A stretch of 55,693 nucleotides of DNA from Candidatus Equicola stercoris (GCA_018065415.1 JAGHTI010000023.1:1-55693); one strand, 5' to 3'; shown: positions 37,823 through 46,923, numbered from the stretch's first letter. Numbers and translations: made by a program. The notes: a model not told the origin generated them from the sequence alone.

Positions 37823-38520
37823 TAATATCGATGGAAGACCTTTCTATCTTTTCAACATTGCTTAATTATCCTATCTTTAATGGATTGGGTAAGATAGACC
37901 TTGAGGGTATCGTCAGCCAGACAAGATTTGACTTTAGGAAGGTGGGTGCTGGAAAAACTATAGCTGTTGTGGATTCTCTTTGTGATAGGTTGTTCTTACT
38001 TCTCAGCGGAACCGTTGAAGTTATACGCAATGCAGCTGACCATGGATATGTTATTACGGAAAAATTGTCAGCACCAATGCTGTTTCAAACAGAGTGCCTT
38101 TTTGGGTATCAGCGACGTTTTACACATACTTTCATTGCGAACACCTCTGTCAGTGTTATGACTATTGATAGAGATGAGGTGATGAGGTTTATGGAAACCT
38201 ATCCTGTAGTGCGTATGAATGTCATCAATCAACTTGCAGAATCTCTCTTGAAAGAACGCTCAGTTGTATGGAAACATCAAAATTCATCTCTTACAGACAG
38301 GTTGATTGCATTTATATCAAATCATCTTATCTATAAGGCAGGGGAGAAGCATATAAAGATAAAGATGGCACGTCTTGCCTATGAACTCAATGCATCACGA
38401 TTGGAGATATCAAAAGTCCTTAATGCTCTTGACGACTTACATATGATAAAACTTGGTAGGGGTGGCTTTGTTGTGCCGAAAATGGAACTGTTACTGAACT
38501 ATAAATCGGTTATTGCCTGA
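37819..38520 (+). CDS. Crp/Fnr-family transcriptional regulator
   Basis: 233 residues from ATG 37819, which overlaps the apbE stop (ATGA); the ORF-track start at 37783 lies within apbE. Residues ~10-125 form a cNMP-binding-like beta-roll (GAGKTIAVVDSLCDRLFLLLSGTVEV), without the classical Arg-Ser phosphate cassette, so cAMP binding is doubtful. A C-terminal winged HTH follows (KIKMARLAYELNASRLEISKVLNALDDLHMIKLGRGGFVV). No Fnr-type N-terminal cysteine cluster. The 3' end overlaps the convergent PPTase gene by 22 bp. Confidence 0.88.
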   Translation: MIISMEDLSIFSTLLNYPIFNGLGKIDLEGIVSQTRFDFRKVGAGKTIAVVDSLCDRLFLLLSGTVEVIRNAADHGYVITEKLSAPMLFQTECLFGYQRRFTHTFIANTSVSVMTIDRDEVMRFMETYPVVRMNVINQLAESLLKERSVVWKHQNSSLTDRLIAFISNHLIYKAGEKHIKIKMARLAYELNASRLEISKVLNALDDLHMIKLGRGGFVVPKMELLLNYKSVIA

Positions 38521-39101
38521 CTTTCTTTTGTTGTCGTGGCAACAGAATAAATGTATCTTTTTTCATTATGACTTATAGTCTCTATTTTGGCGTTTCTATC
38601 GAGAGTATTTGTTATGTTGTCATTTATTCCAGTCCCATACATTTTTAATACTGCTTCTTTTTTTGTCCATATTTTTATGAAGGCCTCTTCTCTGTTATCA
38701 GATCTCTCAATAATTTTTTGTTCATCATTGTTCATTGTCTTTTTTATAAGTCCTTCACTGATATGTCTCATACTTTCAATGTCAATGCCTATTGGTGTAT
38801 TACTGACAGCAACTGCTATTGCTTCTTTACAATGTGAAATGCTAAAATGAGGACCATCAATTATATATGGTTTACCATATTCCCCATAATTGAAATGTAT
38901 GTGATCCTTCTCGTTGAAATCAAAGAAATTAGTTAAAATCTCTTTCAGTATTAGATATGATTTAAGACAAGCGAACTGACCGAATATGTGCTTGAACTGC
39001 ATTGCTTGTTGTCGCCGCTGTTCAGATACGAGAGTCAACATTTTTTGTACTGTTTCTTTGGTACATTGTGACATGTCGTCAAAGATAATGACTTTCTGCA
39101 T
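38499..39101 (-). CDS. Sfp-type 4'-phosphopantetheinyl transferase
   Basis: 200 residues. Motifs HFSISHCKEAIAVAVS, PIGIDIESMR (Mg-binding D-x-E) and FIKIWTKKEAVLKMYG (W-x-x-K-E) define the PPTase superfamily. It transfers the phosphopantetheine arm of CoA to an acyl or peptidyl carrier protein. As the last gene of the DUF4199-rmuC-holB-ricT-gldH operon it may serve the housekeeping ACP or an aryl polyene/flexirubin pathway; no such cluster is here. Confidence 0.88.
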   Translation of the reverse strand: MQKVIIFDDMSQCTKETVQKMLTLVSEQRRQQAMQFKHIFGQFACLKSYLILKEILTNFFDFNEKDHIHFNYGEYGKPYIIDGPHFSISHCKEAIAVAVSNTPIGIDIESMRHISEGLIKKTMNNDEQKIIERSDNREEAFIKIWTKKEAVLKMYGTGINDNITNTLDRNAKIETISHNEKRYIYSVATTTKESQAITDL

Positions 39102-39554
39102 TTATCTTAGTCTTTTTAAGGCAATACCTATCTCACTCATACCTGGTAAGCTGTCCTTTTTGTGATTGTGCCAAATTGATATAAGAAGAGAATCATCATT
39201 AGCGATATTTATCGTGTCGATGTTGTATTCGTATTCCAAATAATCAACTCCCTTCGCAGTATAGTCTCCGTTCTTATTTGTGAGGTGGCAAGTAACGACC
39301 TTCTTTTTTGATTCCCCACCAGTTTTATTGTTTACTATGATTTGAATGTTTTGGTAAGGATATGTCTTTACAAACCTTAAATGCAGGGATTGTGCATAAG
39401 TCCCTTTGATGTCTTTTGCGTAAGGAAGAAATATTGTGTCCTTTTTCAGCCACCCTGATGTGTCTGTGTGCGCATATTCCAAATATTCGATTCCATTAAA
39501 GGTACATGCACATAATGTGAGTGTCGTTATAAGGAAGGCTAGCAGGCGTTTCAT
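39102..39554 (-). CDS. gldH: GldH-family lipoprotein
   Basis: 150 residues. A lipoprotein signal (MKRLLAFLITTLTLCACTF, Cys in LCAC) precedes a beta-rich domain with YLEYAHTDTSGWLKKDTIFLPYAKDIKGTYAQSLHLRF. This matches the GldH family known from gliding in Flavobacterium, also present in non-gliding members where its role is unclear. The start overlaps the ricT stop by 4 bp. Confidence 0.8.
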   Translation of the reverse strand: MKRLLAFLITTLTLCACTFNGIEYLEYAHTDTSGWLKKDTIFLPYAKDIKGTYAQSLHLRFVKTYPYQNIQIIVNNKTGGESKKKVVTCHLTNKNGDYTAKGVDYLEYEYNIDTINIANDDSLLISIWHNHKKDSLPGMSEIGIALKRLR

Positions 39555-40675
39555 TGCTTGTCTTTATTCTGTTCCCTGTTTCGATTCTTGTTTTTCTTTT
39601 TCTTCTTTTTTGTCTTATCGAAACGTGTTAAATCGCCTCCTTCAAGCAAGTCTATGCTGCGCGGTTTTTCTGTCTTCTTGGAATCATGCTGGAGACTAAG
39701 AGGTTTCTCACCATTCTTGTTCATCTCGATTATTTCCTTTGCGCGCTCTTTGGATATTGTCTCAAGGTTTATTCCCATCTTCTTATCGGTAGAATATGTT
39801 ATCATACCTGAAAGAATATCCTGTTTGAATGTGAAGTACTCTGCATCCTGTGTTTGAAGACTTGCATGGCGTGGTGGCAGTTCTCTGCTTGCTTCTAGAT
39901 ATGTATCTACTTCATAGTTTATGCAACATTTTAGTTTTGCACACTGCCCCGCCAGTTTCTGTGGATTAGTGCTGATGTCCTGAATACGTGCAGCATTCGT
40001 TGAAACAGAACTGAAATTGCGCATCCATGTAGCACAGCATAATTCTCTTCCGCAAGGTCCAGTTCCTCCTATGCGGCCAGCCTCCTGACGTGCACCAATC
40101 TGTTTCATCTCGATTCTTACATGGAATTCGTTTGCGAGGTCTTTTATCAGTTGGCGGAAATCTACACGCTTGTCAGCGATGTAGTAGAAGATAGCTTTAT
40201 TTCCGTCGCCTTGATATTCAACGTCACCAATCTTCATGTCTAGTCCTAATCCTTTTGCTATCTCGCGACTCTTTATCATGGTATCATGTTCGCGTGCTTT
40301 AGCTTCGCGGTATTTTTCCATGTCTGGTTCTCTGGCGATGCGGTAGATACGTTTTATGTCATCATCACTCTTTAGGTTCGCCTTCTTCAATTGTAGTCTC
40401 ACCAGTCGCCCTGTCAAAGTGACTACTCCTATATCATGTCCAGGAGATGCTTCCACGGCAACTATATCCCCTTTCTTCAAAGAGATGTTGTTAACATTGT
40501 GGTAATAACCTTTTCGTGTGTTCTTAAACTGTACCTCAACGAGGTCGGTTTCATTACTGTTTCCCGGCACGTCAGCCAGCCAGTCGTAGGTGTTCAGTTG
40601 TTTGTCCTGTCTTCCTATTCCTTTTGCTGACAGCCCTCTATCGGTTTCATTTGTTATGTTAAAACTATCTTTCAT
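39551..40675 (-). CDS. ricT: PSP1-domain protein, RicT-like
   Basis: 374 residues. The PSP1 domain (~90-270) carries the cysteine set GPCGRELCCATW and GQCAKLKCCINYE. The equivalent cysteines in Bacillus RicT (YaaT) help bind [4Fe-4S] clusters in the RicAFT complex that tunes RNA maturation. RicA and RicF partners are not visible here. The C-terminus is a long Lys/Asn/Arg-rich tail, probably disordered and nucleic-acid binding. It overlaps holB and gldH by 4 bp each. Confidence 0.88.
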   Translation of the reverse strand: MKDSFNITNETDRGLSAKGIGRQDKQLNTYDWLADVPGNSNETDLVEVQFKNTRKGYYHNVNNISLKKGDIVAVEASPGHDIGVVTLTGRLVRLQLKKANLKSDDDIKRIYRIAREPDMEKYREAKAREHDTMIKSREIAKGLGLDMKIGDVEYQGDGNKAIFYYIADKRVDFRQLIKDLANEFHVRIEMKQIGARQEAGRIGGTGPCGRELCCATWMRNFSSVSTNAARIQDISTNPQKLAGQCAKLKCCINYEVDTYLEASRELPPRHASLQTQDAEYFTFKQDILSGMITYSTDKKMGINLETISKERAKEIIEMNKNGEKPLSLQHDSKKTEKPRSIDLLEGGDLTRFDKTKKKKKKNKNRNREQNKDKQ

Positions 40676-41745
40676 TTCTTTAATAATAATATTGTCATCT
40701 TCAGGACAAAGTCAAAGAACAGTACTTTTATGTTAGCGTTCCTTGCTACATCCCTCTGACAATCTTCCAACAAATTATTTATCTCCACCACGTTGTTTTC
40801 GTTGATGAACCGTGCGAAGTTCACTGCAAAGTTCTCCTCCGCCTGTGTCATGTAGATCATCTCCTCGTTGTGGAAATTATATATGAAGTTTTCACGAACA
40901 AGTCTTTGTATATAGTTCAGCAGACGTTTCTGTTTCTCACGTCCCATTTTTGCTGCTTCTTCACTCCAAATCTTCAACCCCCTAATGTCACGTTTGTAAC
41001 ACATCCTCATCAGCGAGATGAATAGTTCAAGGAACTCAGTATTTTCATTTTCTGTTTCCAATAGTTCCATCACCTTCAACCATGAACCGTTGGCGATGTG
41101 TGTCAGCTTCTTTGCGTCAGTTTCATTCACGCCACATCGTTCCTGCAAGGCTTGCATAATGTCTTTATCAGCAATCTTCTTAACGTCTATGCGTTGTGTC
41201 CTGCTACGTATTGTCTCAAGCAGAGATTCAGGTTCTTCGCTCACCAGAATGAATATGGTGTTTACTGGTGGTTCTTCCAACATCTTCAGCAGTTTGTTGG
41301 CACATTCTCCGTTCATCTTTTCTGGTAGCCACATGACACATGCTTTGTAACTCTTTGCTGCTGTACTTAGTGACAGTTTGTGTAGTATAGCTACGCTTTC
41401 ACCTGTAAATATGCTTGCCTGTTGGTTTTCAGCCTTCAATTCCTTCAACCATGAGTTCAATGAGAAATAATATCCATCTTTTGTCATCTCCACCCATTCC
41501 TTAGCAAAGTCAAGTGAAGAAGGGGAGTAATTTGACGACATTTCTGATGTTCTGATTATTGGATAAGTGAAATGAATATTTACCCTTGTATCACACAACA
41601 TCTCTGCAAATGCCACCGCTAGAGCCAGTTTTCCACAACCTTGAGGACCGCACAGCATTATGGCGTGAGGCACATGCCCCTCGTCAATCATCTGTGTCAG
41701 CAGATTCTTTACATCATGTTGTCCTATGACATCCTCAAATCTCAT
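40672..41745 (-). CDS. holB: DNA polymerase III delta' subunit (clamp-loader AAA+)
   Basis: 357 residues. AAA+ module: VIGQHDVKNLLTQMI, Walker A-like GPQGCGKLALA, sensor region NKLLKMLEEPPVNTIFILVSEEPESLLETIRSRTQRI. The catalytic SRC motif is replaced by SRT and Walker B is degenerate, as expected for delta', a structural clamp-loader member. The usual zinc-finger cysteines are missing. Helical collar domain at the C-terminus. It overlaps rmuC by 11 bp. Confidence 0.9.
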   Translation of the reverse strand: MRFEDVIGQHDVKNLLTQMIDEGHVPHAIMLCGPQGCGKLALAVAFAEMLCDTRVNIHFTYPIIRTSEMSSNYSPSSLDFAKEWVEMTKDGYYFSLNSWLKELKAENQQASIFTGESVAILHKLSLSTAAKSYKACVMWLPEKMNGECANKLLKMLEEPPVNTIFILVSEEPESLLETIRSRTQRIDVKKIADKDIMQALQERCGVNETDAKKLTHIANGSWLKVMELLETENENTEFLELFISLMRMCYKRDIRGLKIWSEEAAKMGREKQKRLLNYIQRLVRENFIYNFHNEEMIYMTQAEENFAVNFARFINENNVVEINNLLEDCQRDVARNANIKVLFFDFVLKMTILLLKK

Positions 41746-42931
41746 ATAGTGATTCTGGTATCTTTTTTGTTGTTGTCAAACCTTTGTTTTTCATCTCTTC
41801 TAGACGATGAATGATGTTTCCTTTGCCCTCGCGCAGTTGGCCCATTCCTTGTTCATAAGTCTTCTGAGCAGTCTGCAAGTTGTTCCCCATTTTCTGAAAG
41901 GTGTCTGCAAAGGTAACAAATTTATCATATAGAGCAGCTGATGTGTTCAGTATTTCCTGCACATTTCTGTCTCGGTCTTCATTTTTCCACATCTGATTGA
42001 CAAGATGGATGGTAAGCATTAGATTGGTAGGATTTATAAGAACGATGCCCTTGTTGTAAGCCAATTGTCCTATGTTTGGCTCCTTGTCGAAAGCCAAAAT
42101 ATAACTACCCTCATTAGGTATGAACATCAGCACCGTAGGAACACTACCTTTAATGAGCTTATCATAATTCTTGTTTGCCAACTCTGTGATATGCTTCTTT
42201 ATGGAATCCACATTTGCTTTTGCTGCTCTCTCTGCTTCTTCTTCTGTCGTAGCATTCACATAGTCGAAATATGCTGTCAGCGACACCTTGGAGTCGATGA
42301 TGATATTTTTCCCGTCAGGACAATGCACCACCACGTCTGGTCGTAGATTGTTACCTTCTTCATCTTTCACGTTTCCCTGAATCTCGAAGTCTGTGCCTTC
42401 GCGCATATTAGAACTCTCTAAAATCTGCTCTAGCACCTGCTCTCCCCAGTCTCCTTGCACTTTTCCTTTATTCTTTAGGGCATTAGTTAGGTTGCGTGCA
42501 TCTTCTGACAATTTGTCGCTCTGCTTGACAATCATCTCAATATGCTCTTCTATTGATGTGCGGGTCTTTGTTGAATGTTCTCGTGTAGAGTCAAGAGCCT
42601 TCTTCATGTTTTCCAATTGTTCGCTGATAGGTTTTACAACCTCATCCATCTGCTCTCTGTTTTTCTTCTTCAGGGATTCGGCTTGTTCCTCTAATATCAC
42701 CATTGCTGTTTCCTTTACGCGATTACGTTCATCTTTTAGGCGCTCTTCGTATTCTTCCTTTGCTGTTTTTCGCATTTCCTTTTCCTCAAGGATGCGTCTT
42801 TCGTATTCAGTCTTGGTGTTCTCCAACTGATTCTTCAGCATCTGTGCCTCCTTGCGTTTGCTGATAGCAAAGACAACAACTCCAATGAAAGCCACTACTA
42901 CGATAACGAGAAGAATAATGATACCTATCAT
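41735..42931 (-). CDS. rmuC: DNA recombination protein RmuC
   Basis: 398 residues. One N-terminal transmembrane helix (IIILLVIVVVAFIGVVVFAI), a long coiled coil (~25-150, rich in EKR) and the RmuC domain (~155-370: KVQGDWGEQVLEQILESSNM, LRPDVVVHCPDGKNIIIDSKVSL). The domain belongs to the PD-(D/E)XK nuclease-like fold; RmuC limits DNA inversions in E. coli. The start overlaps the DUF4199 stop (ATGA). Confidence 0.93.
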   Translation of the reverse strand: MIGIIILLVIVVVAFIGVVVFAISKRKEAQMLKNQLENTKTEYERRILEEKEMRKTAKEEYEERLKDERNRVKETAMVILEEQAESLKKKNREQMDEVVKPISEQLENMKKALDSTREHSTKTRTSIEEHIEMIVKQSDKLSEDARNLTNALKNKGKVQGDWGEQVLEQILESSNMREGTDFEIQGNVKDEEGNNLRPDVVVHCPDGKNIIIDSKVSLTAYFDYVNATTEEEAERAAKANVDSIKKHITELANKNYDKLIKGSVPTVLMFIPNEGSYILAFDKEPNIGQLAYNKGIVLINPTNLMLTIHLVNQMWKNEDRDRNVQEILNTSAALYDKFVTFADTFQKMGNNLQTAQKTYEQGMGQLREGKGNIIHRLEEMKNKGLTTTKKIPESLYEI

Positions 42932-43470
42932 AATGTGCGTTTTTTACGTGAAACAAATGCTATTAAAGGACTGAATATCATTCCAACAAAGATGTTTGTT
43001 GTCAACATGTTCATTGCCCAGTCAATAGGACGCATGATAGCAATCTGTTGAAGAATCATATCGCTTAGTTTACTTCCTTCATCAAGCTCTGTCAATATCT
43101 TCTTCATCTCTGGTTGCTCAAGAAATTTTGTATATTCCTCAGATACAAATCCATGGTCTAGGAATGCAAAGTAGGCGTAAGCTGCTACTGCTGTCAGTAG
43201 AGATGCAAATATCACCATCAATATTGTGTATAGCCATGCTTGTCCGAAGGTAAAACCATTGTCTTCACGAATCTCACGTGCAAATCGTTTTTCTCGTTTT
43301 ATCATGAAGATAAATGAACCAATCATCAGCAACATAGATACCATGCTCAACGACTCATATTTGAACTGTCCCAAAGTGCAAGCCATGGCAGCAATCCATA
43401 TAAGTCCAAGCAGCCCACCATCCATAGCCGCAAAAGCCTTTAACTGTTTATATTCTATAGGATTCATCAT
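42928..43470 (-). CDS. DUF4199 family membrane protein
   Basis: 180 residues with four predicted transmembrane helices (LLGLIWIAAMACTLG, MLLMIGSFIFMI, WLYTILMVIFASLLTAVAAYAYFAF, TNIFVGMIFSPLIAFV). The DNGFTFGQAWLYTILM segment between TM2 and TM3 is typical of DUF4199. Function unknown. First gene of the six-gene operon. M1 and M2 are equally good starts. Confidence 0.8.
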   Translation of the reverse strand: MMNPIEYKQLKAFAAMDGGLLGLIWIAAMACTLGQFKYESLSMVSMLLMIGSFIFMIKREKRFAREIREDNGFTFGQAWLYTILMVIFASLLTAVAAYAYFAFLDHGFVSEEYTKFLEQPEMKKILTELDEGSKLSDMILQQIAIMRPIDWAMNMLTTNIFVGMIFSPLIAFVSRKKRTL

Positions 43471-43508
43471 CTTGTGATACGTTGTAAATTTTTACCTAAA
43501 AAACAATA

Positions 43509-43595
43509 CAAAAATACAAATAATTTCCGAAAATAAAAAGACTCCGAAACTTTTTCGCCTGAGCACCTACTGGAGCGCAAGAATGCAATTATTTT
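43509..43595 (-). repeat. Candidate intergenic repeat carrying a promoter-like element
   Basis: The 132-bp gap between the polyamine operon and DUF4199 reads, on the minus strand, a T-rich stretch with TATTTTTG (43509-43516), a fit to TAnnTTTG, preceded by CTCAGGCGAAAAAGTTTCGG. The spurious ORF 43467-43700 across it encodes SRCSGEKVSESFYFRKLFVFLY. I remember peptides of this kind from misannotated intergenic ORFs in this genus, which suggests a dispersed repeat supplying a promoter. Confidence 0.35.
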
Positions 43596-43602
43596 TGAAT
43601 CG

Positions 43603-44769
43603 TCAAAGCCTATGTTTGAAGTCCTCATAACCGAAACTTTTCCACAAAGTGGTGTTTGATGGAGACTCCTTGACGTAGATGTCCGGAAGTGGCATACCAT
43701 TGAAGGTGTTTGTTTTTACCATGGAATAGATAGCCATATCTTCAAACACCAGTTCTTCACCTTCTTGAAGTGGATGGTCGAACTCGTATAATCCTATTAT
43801 ATCACCAGACAAGCATGTTGGACCACCTAAGCGATAAACATTCCTTTTATCATTAAGACCATTGTAATCATCTGATAAGAATGGTTTTGCATGTTGTAAC
43901 GGTGGGGTGTAAGGCATTTCTATTACGTCAGGCATGTGGCATGCAGCAGATGTGTCAAGAATGATGTTGCAGATGCCATGTTCGTCTTGTGGTTGTATTT
44001 CTTGTACGGTTGCATGCAGTTCTCCGGCGTTTAATGCCACAGCTTCGCCCGGTTCCAGATAGACCTGCAAATGGTAATCGTCTCTCATGCGTATGATGCA
44101 ATGCTCAAGCAGGTCGATGTTGTAACCCTCACGAGTTATGTGATGACCACCTCCGAAATTTATCCATTTCATCGATGTGAGGTATTTCCCGAATTTGGCA
44201 ACAACGACATCCAAAGTCGTCTTCAGGTCATCGGAGTCCTGTTCGCAGAGTGTGTGAAAATGCAAACCGTCAATGAGTGACAGTAATGAAGGGTTGCATC
44301 TAATGGCATTTTCAAAGTCGCCCAAACGCGTACCTAGACGACTTCCCGGAGCGCATGGGTCATAGATGGCATGCCCTTCCTGAGTGGAACATTCTGGATT
44401 TATCCTTAGCCCTATCTGCAATCCAGCATCTTTTGCTTTACTTCCGAATCGTTCCAGTTGAGCAGGGGTGTTAAAGACGATATGATCACAGATCTGACAT
44501 ATTTCATCTATCTGATCTTCTCGAAAGAATGGGGAAAAAATATGGTTTTCACTTCCTTGCATTTCCTCATGACAGAGACGAGCCTCAAACAATCCCGAGG
44601 CAGTAGCACCAGAAAGATATTGACCGATAAGCGGATAAAGTGCGTAACAGCTGAAACATTTCTGTGCCAGTAAAATTTTGCACCCCGTGTCATCCATGAC
44701 ATGGCGTAGGAGTTTCAGATTCTTCTCTATCTGTTCCTTGTCAATGAGAAAATATGGCGTCTGCATCAA
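43603..44769 (-). CDS. nspC: Carboxynorspermidine/carboxyspermidine decarboxylase
   Basis: 388 residues, fold-III PLP enzyme of the alanine racemase/ornithine-diaminopimelate decarboxylase group. The Schiff-base Lys is in KILLAQKCFSCYALYP (~residue 37). INFGGGHHITREGY binds the PLP phosphate, and GGPTCLSGDIIG is the substrate-side Cys/Asp motif. It decarboxylates carboxyspermidine (or carboxynorspermidine, or carboxyaminopropylagmatine) to the free polyamine. Last gene of the five-gene operon, 3 bp after the dehydrogenase. Confidence 0.93.
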   Translation of the reverse strand: MMQTPYFLIDKEQIEKNLKLLRHVMDDTGCKILLAQKCFSCYALYPLIGQYLSGATASGLFEARLCHEEMQGSENHIFSPFFREDQIDEICQICDHIVFNTPAQLERFGSKAKDAGLQIGLRINPECSTQEGHAIYDPCAPGSRLGTRLGDFENAIRCNPSLLSLIDGLHFHTLCEQDSDDLKTTLDVVVAKFGKYLTSMKWINFGGGHHITREGYNIDLLEHCIIRMRDDYHLQVYLEPGEAVALNAGELHATVQEIQPQDEHGICNIILDTSAACHMPDVIEMPYTPPLQHAKPFLSDDYNGLNDKRNVYRLGGPTCLSGDIIGLYEFDHPLQEGEELVFEDMAIYSMVKTNTFNGMPLPDIYVKESPSNTTLWKSFGYEDFKHRL

Positions 44770-44772
44770 TTG

Positions 44773-46032
44773 CTAATCTACGAGCGTTGGATTCTCATCT
44801 ACTTTCCATGGCAATCCCCATTTGTTGAGGGCTTCCATATATGGGTCTGGGTCAAACTCTTCAACTGTGAATACACCTGGTTTTTGCCATAGACCATTCA
44901 TAACGAGTGATGCTCCAATCATGGCAGGAACGCCTGTGGTGTATGATATTGCCTGAGACCCTACTTCTTTGTAACACTCTTGATGGTCGCATACGTTATA
45001 GATGTATATTTTTCGCTGCACACCATCCTTTATACCCGTAAAGATACATCCGATATTTGTTTTTCCTACGGTACGAGGACCGAGCGATGCAGGGTCTGGG
45101 AGTAATGTACGCAGGAACTGTATCGGTACAATTTGTTGTCCATTGTATTCTACAGGTTCTGTTCCTAACATTCCCACGTTCTCAAGGCATTTCATGTGTG
45201 TGAGATAGCTTTGACCGAATGTCATGAAGAAACGTATGCGTTTGACACCCGGTATGTTTTTTGCGAGCGATTCTATCTCTTCATGATGGAGCAGATACAT
45301 GTCTTTTTCTCCCACTCCGTCAAAGTTGTAAGTGCGGTGTATTGCCATAGGTTCTGTTTCTACCCAGTGACCATCTTCCCAATATGAACCGTTGGCACTC
45401 ACCTCACGCAAGTTAATTTCTGGGTTAAAGTTTGTGGCAAACGGGTAACCATGGTCTCCTCCGTTGCAGTCGAGGATGTCTATTGTATGGATTTCATCGA
45501 AATAATGTTTTAGAGCGTATGCGGTAAATACACTTGTAACTCCAGGGTCGAAACCCGTACCAAGCAATCCCGTGATGCCTGCTTCTTCAAAACGCTTATT
45601 GTATGCCCATTGCCATGAGTAATCAAAATATGCGGTAAAGCCCTTTTCCTTGCAGCGTTTCTCATAGATGGCACGCCATTCAGGATTGTTTGTGTCCTCA
45701 CATTCGTAGTTTGCTGTATCTACATAATGAACCTTTGTCTTCAGACAGGCATCCATTATTGTAAGGTCTTGGTACGGTAGGGCTAGATTAAGCACTACGT
45801 CAGGTTTTACCTCTTGAATCAACGACACTAATTCATCCACGTTATCGGCATTTACCTTGAAGGTGGTAATCACAGAATCAGTTTTTCCTTCCAGCTTTTT
45901 CTTTATTGCCTCACACTTGCTTACTGTACGACTGGCAATACATATCTCATTGAACACATCCGAATTCTGTGCACATTTTTGAATGGCAACTCCAGCAACA
46001 CCACCACAACCGATAATCAATACTTTTCCCAT
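44773..46032 (-). CDS. Carboxy(nor)spermidine dehydrogenase, saccharopine dehydrogenase family
   Basis: 419 residues. An N-terminal Rossmann fold (KVLIIGCGGVAGVAIQKCAQ), VLNLALPYQDLTIMDACLKTKVHYVDTANYE, and the later FDPGVTSVFTAYALKHYFDEI and FMTFGQSYLTHMKCLENVGM are typical. It joins putrescine (or agmatine) to aspartate semialdehyde by NADPH-dependent reductive amination. It is directly followed by its decarboxylase partner. Which amine is used, putrescine or agmatine, decides the pathway order and cannot be told from sequence here. Confidence 0.92.
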   Translation of the reverse strand: MGKVLIIGCGGVAGVAIQKCAQNSDVFNEICIASRTVSKCEAIKKKLEGKTDSVITTFKVNADNVDELVSLIQEVKPDVVLNLALPYQDLTIMDACLKTKVHYVDTANYECEDTNNPEWRAIYEKRCKEKGFTAYFDYSWQWAYNKRFEEAGITGLLGTGFDPGVTSVFTAYALKHYFDEIHTIDILDCNGGDHGYPFATNFNPEINLREVSANGSYWEDGHWVETEPMAIHRTYNFDGVGEKDMYLLHHEEIESLAKNIPGVKRIRFFMTFGQSYLTHMKCLENVGMLGTEPVEYNGQQIVPIQFLRTLLPDPASLGPRTVGKTNIGCIFTGIKDGVQRKIYIYNVCDHQECYKEVGSQAISYTTGVPAMIGASLVMNGLWQKPGVFTVEEFDPDPYMEALNKWGLPWKVDENPTLVD

Positions 46033-46063
46033 ATTATTATTTGTATTTTGTCATTTTAATATT

Positions 46064-46921
46064 TTAACTGTTCAAGGCAAGAAGGATTTCCCTAATTATT
46101 TTGCATGCTACTGCTGTCGATGCACCACTGGCATCAAGCATAGGAGCAAGTTCGGTAACATCACATCCCACCACATTAAGTTCTCTGCACACATACATCA
46201 ATGCCTTCCTCAACTCTTCAAAGGTTACCCCTCCTGCTTCTGGTGTCCCCGTGCCGGGAAACACAGATGGGTCAAGTACATCAAGGTCAACAGTGAGATA
46301 TACTGGTGTGCCTGGTGTAATGCTCTTAATGGCACTGTTCACATCATCAAGTGTAAACGGATGCAGGTCAGTATGTCCTTCATGTGCAAAAGTCCATTCT
46401 GCTCTTTCTCCAGAACGAATCCCGAACTGATGTATCTTCCCATCGCCCACGATGTCATGACAACGACGGATGACACAGGCATGTGACAACCCCACCCCAA
46501 GATACTCGTCACGCAAGTCGGTATGTGCATCAAAATGAATGATTTGTACTTCAGGGTATTTCTTGTAAACCTCACGGAATGTTCCCAAGGTCACAAGGTG
46601 TTCGCCTCCAATCATGAGGGGCAATTTTCCATCCTCCAATATCTCTGCAGTACGCTCCGAGATAGCAACCAATGCCATCTCTGACGACCCCATAGGGAGT
46701 TCAATATCGCCAGAGTCGAACACTGAAATGTCTTCAAGGTCGCGGTCAAGGTACGGGGAATACGTCTCAAGTCCGTATGATTCGTGCCTTATGGCAGCAC
46801 TGCCGAATCTGGCTCCGGGGCGGTAACTGGCTGTGGAGTCAAAAGGTGCTCCGAATATCACGATTCGGGAGTCATCATAATTAGCATCACAACCGATGAA
46901 AGTCTCTATGTTTTTTTTCAT
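46064..46921 (-). CDS. speB: Agmatinase-family ureohydrolase
   Basis: 285 residues. All manganese-binding motifs of the arginase/agmatinase family are present: GGEHLVTLG, IHFDAHTDLRDEY, SHACVIRRC and TVDLDVLDPSVFPGTGTPEAGG. It should hydrolyse agmatine to putrescine and urea, or aminopropylagmatine to spermidine and urea. It sits 2 bp after speE and 31 bp before the dehydrogenase gene. Confidence 0.92.
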   Translation of the reverse strand: MKKNIETFIGCDANYDDSRIVIFGAPFDSTASYRPGARFGSAAIRHESYGLETYSPYLDRDLEDISVFDSGDIELPMGSSEMALVAISERTAEILEDGKLPLMIGGEHLVTLGTFREVYKKYPEVQIIHFDAHTDLRDEYLGVGLSHACVIRRCHDIVGDGKIHQFGIRSGERAEWTFAHEGHTDLHPFTLDDVNSAIKSITPGTPVYLTVDLDVLDPSVFPGTGTPEAGGVTFEELRKALMYVCRELNVVGCDVTELAPMLDASGASTAVACKIIREILLALNS

Positions 46922-46923
46922 TC

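Noticed and set aside
43467-43700. 77-residue minus-strand ORF
   Set aside because: It overlaps the 3' end of nspC in another frame and then intergenic DNA; treated as a possible repeat signature, not a gene.
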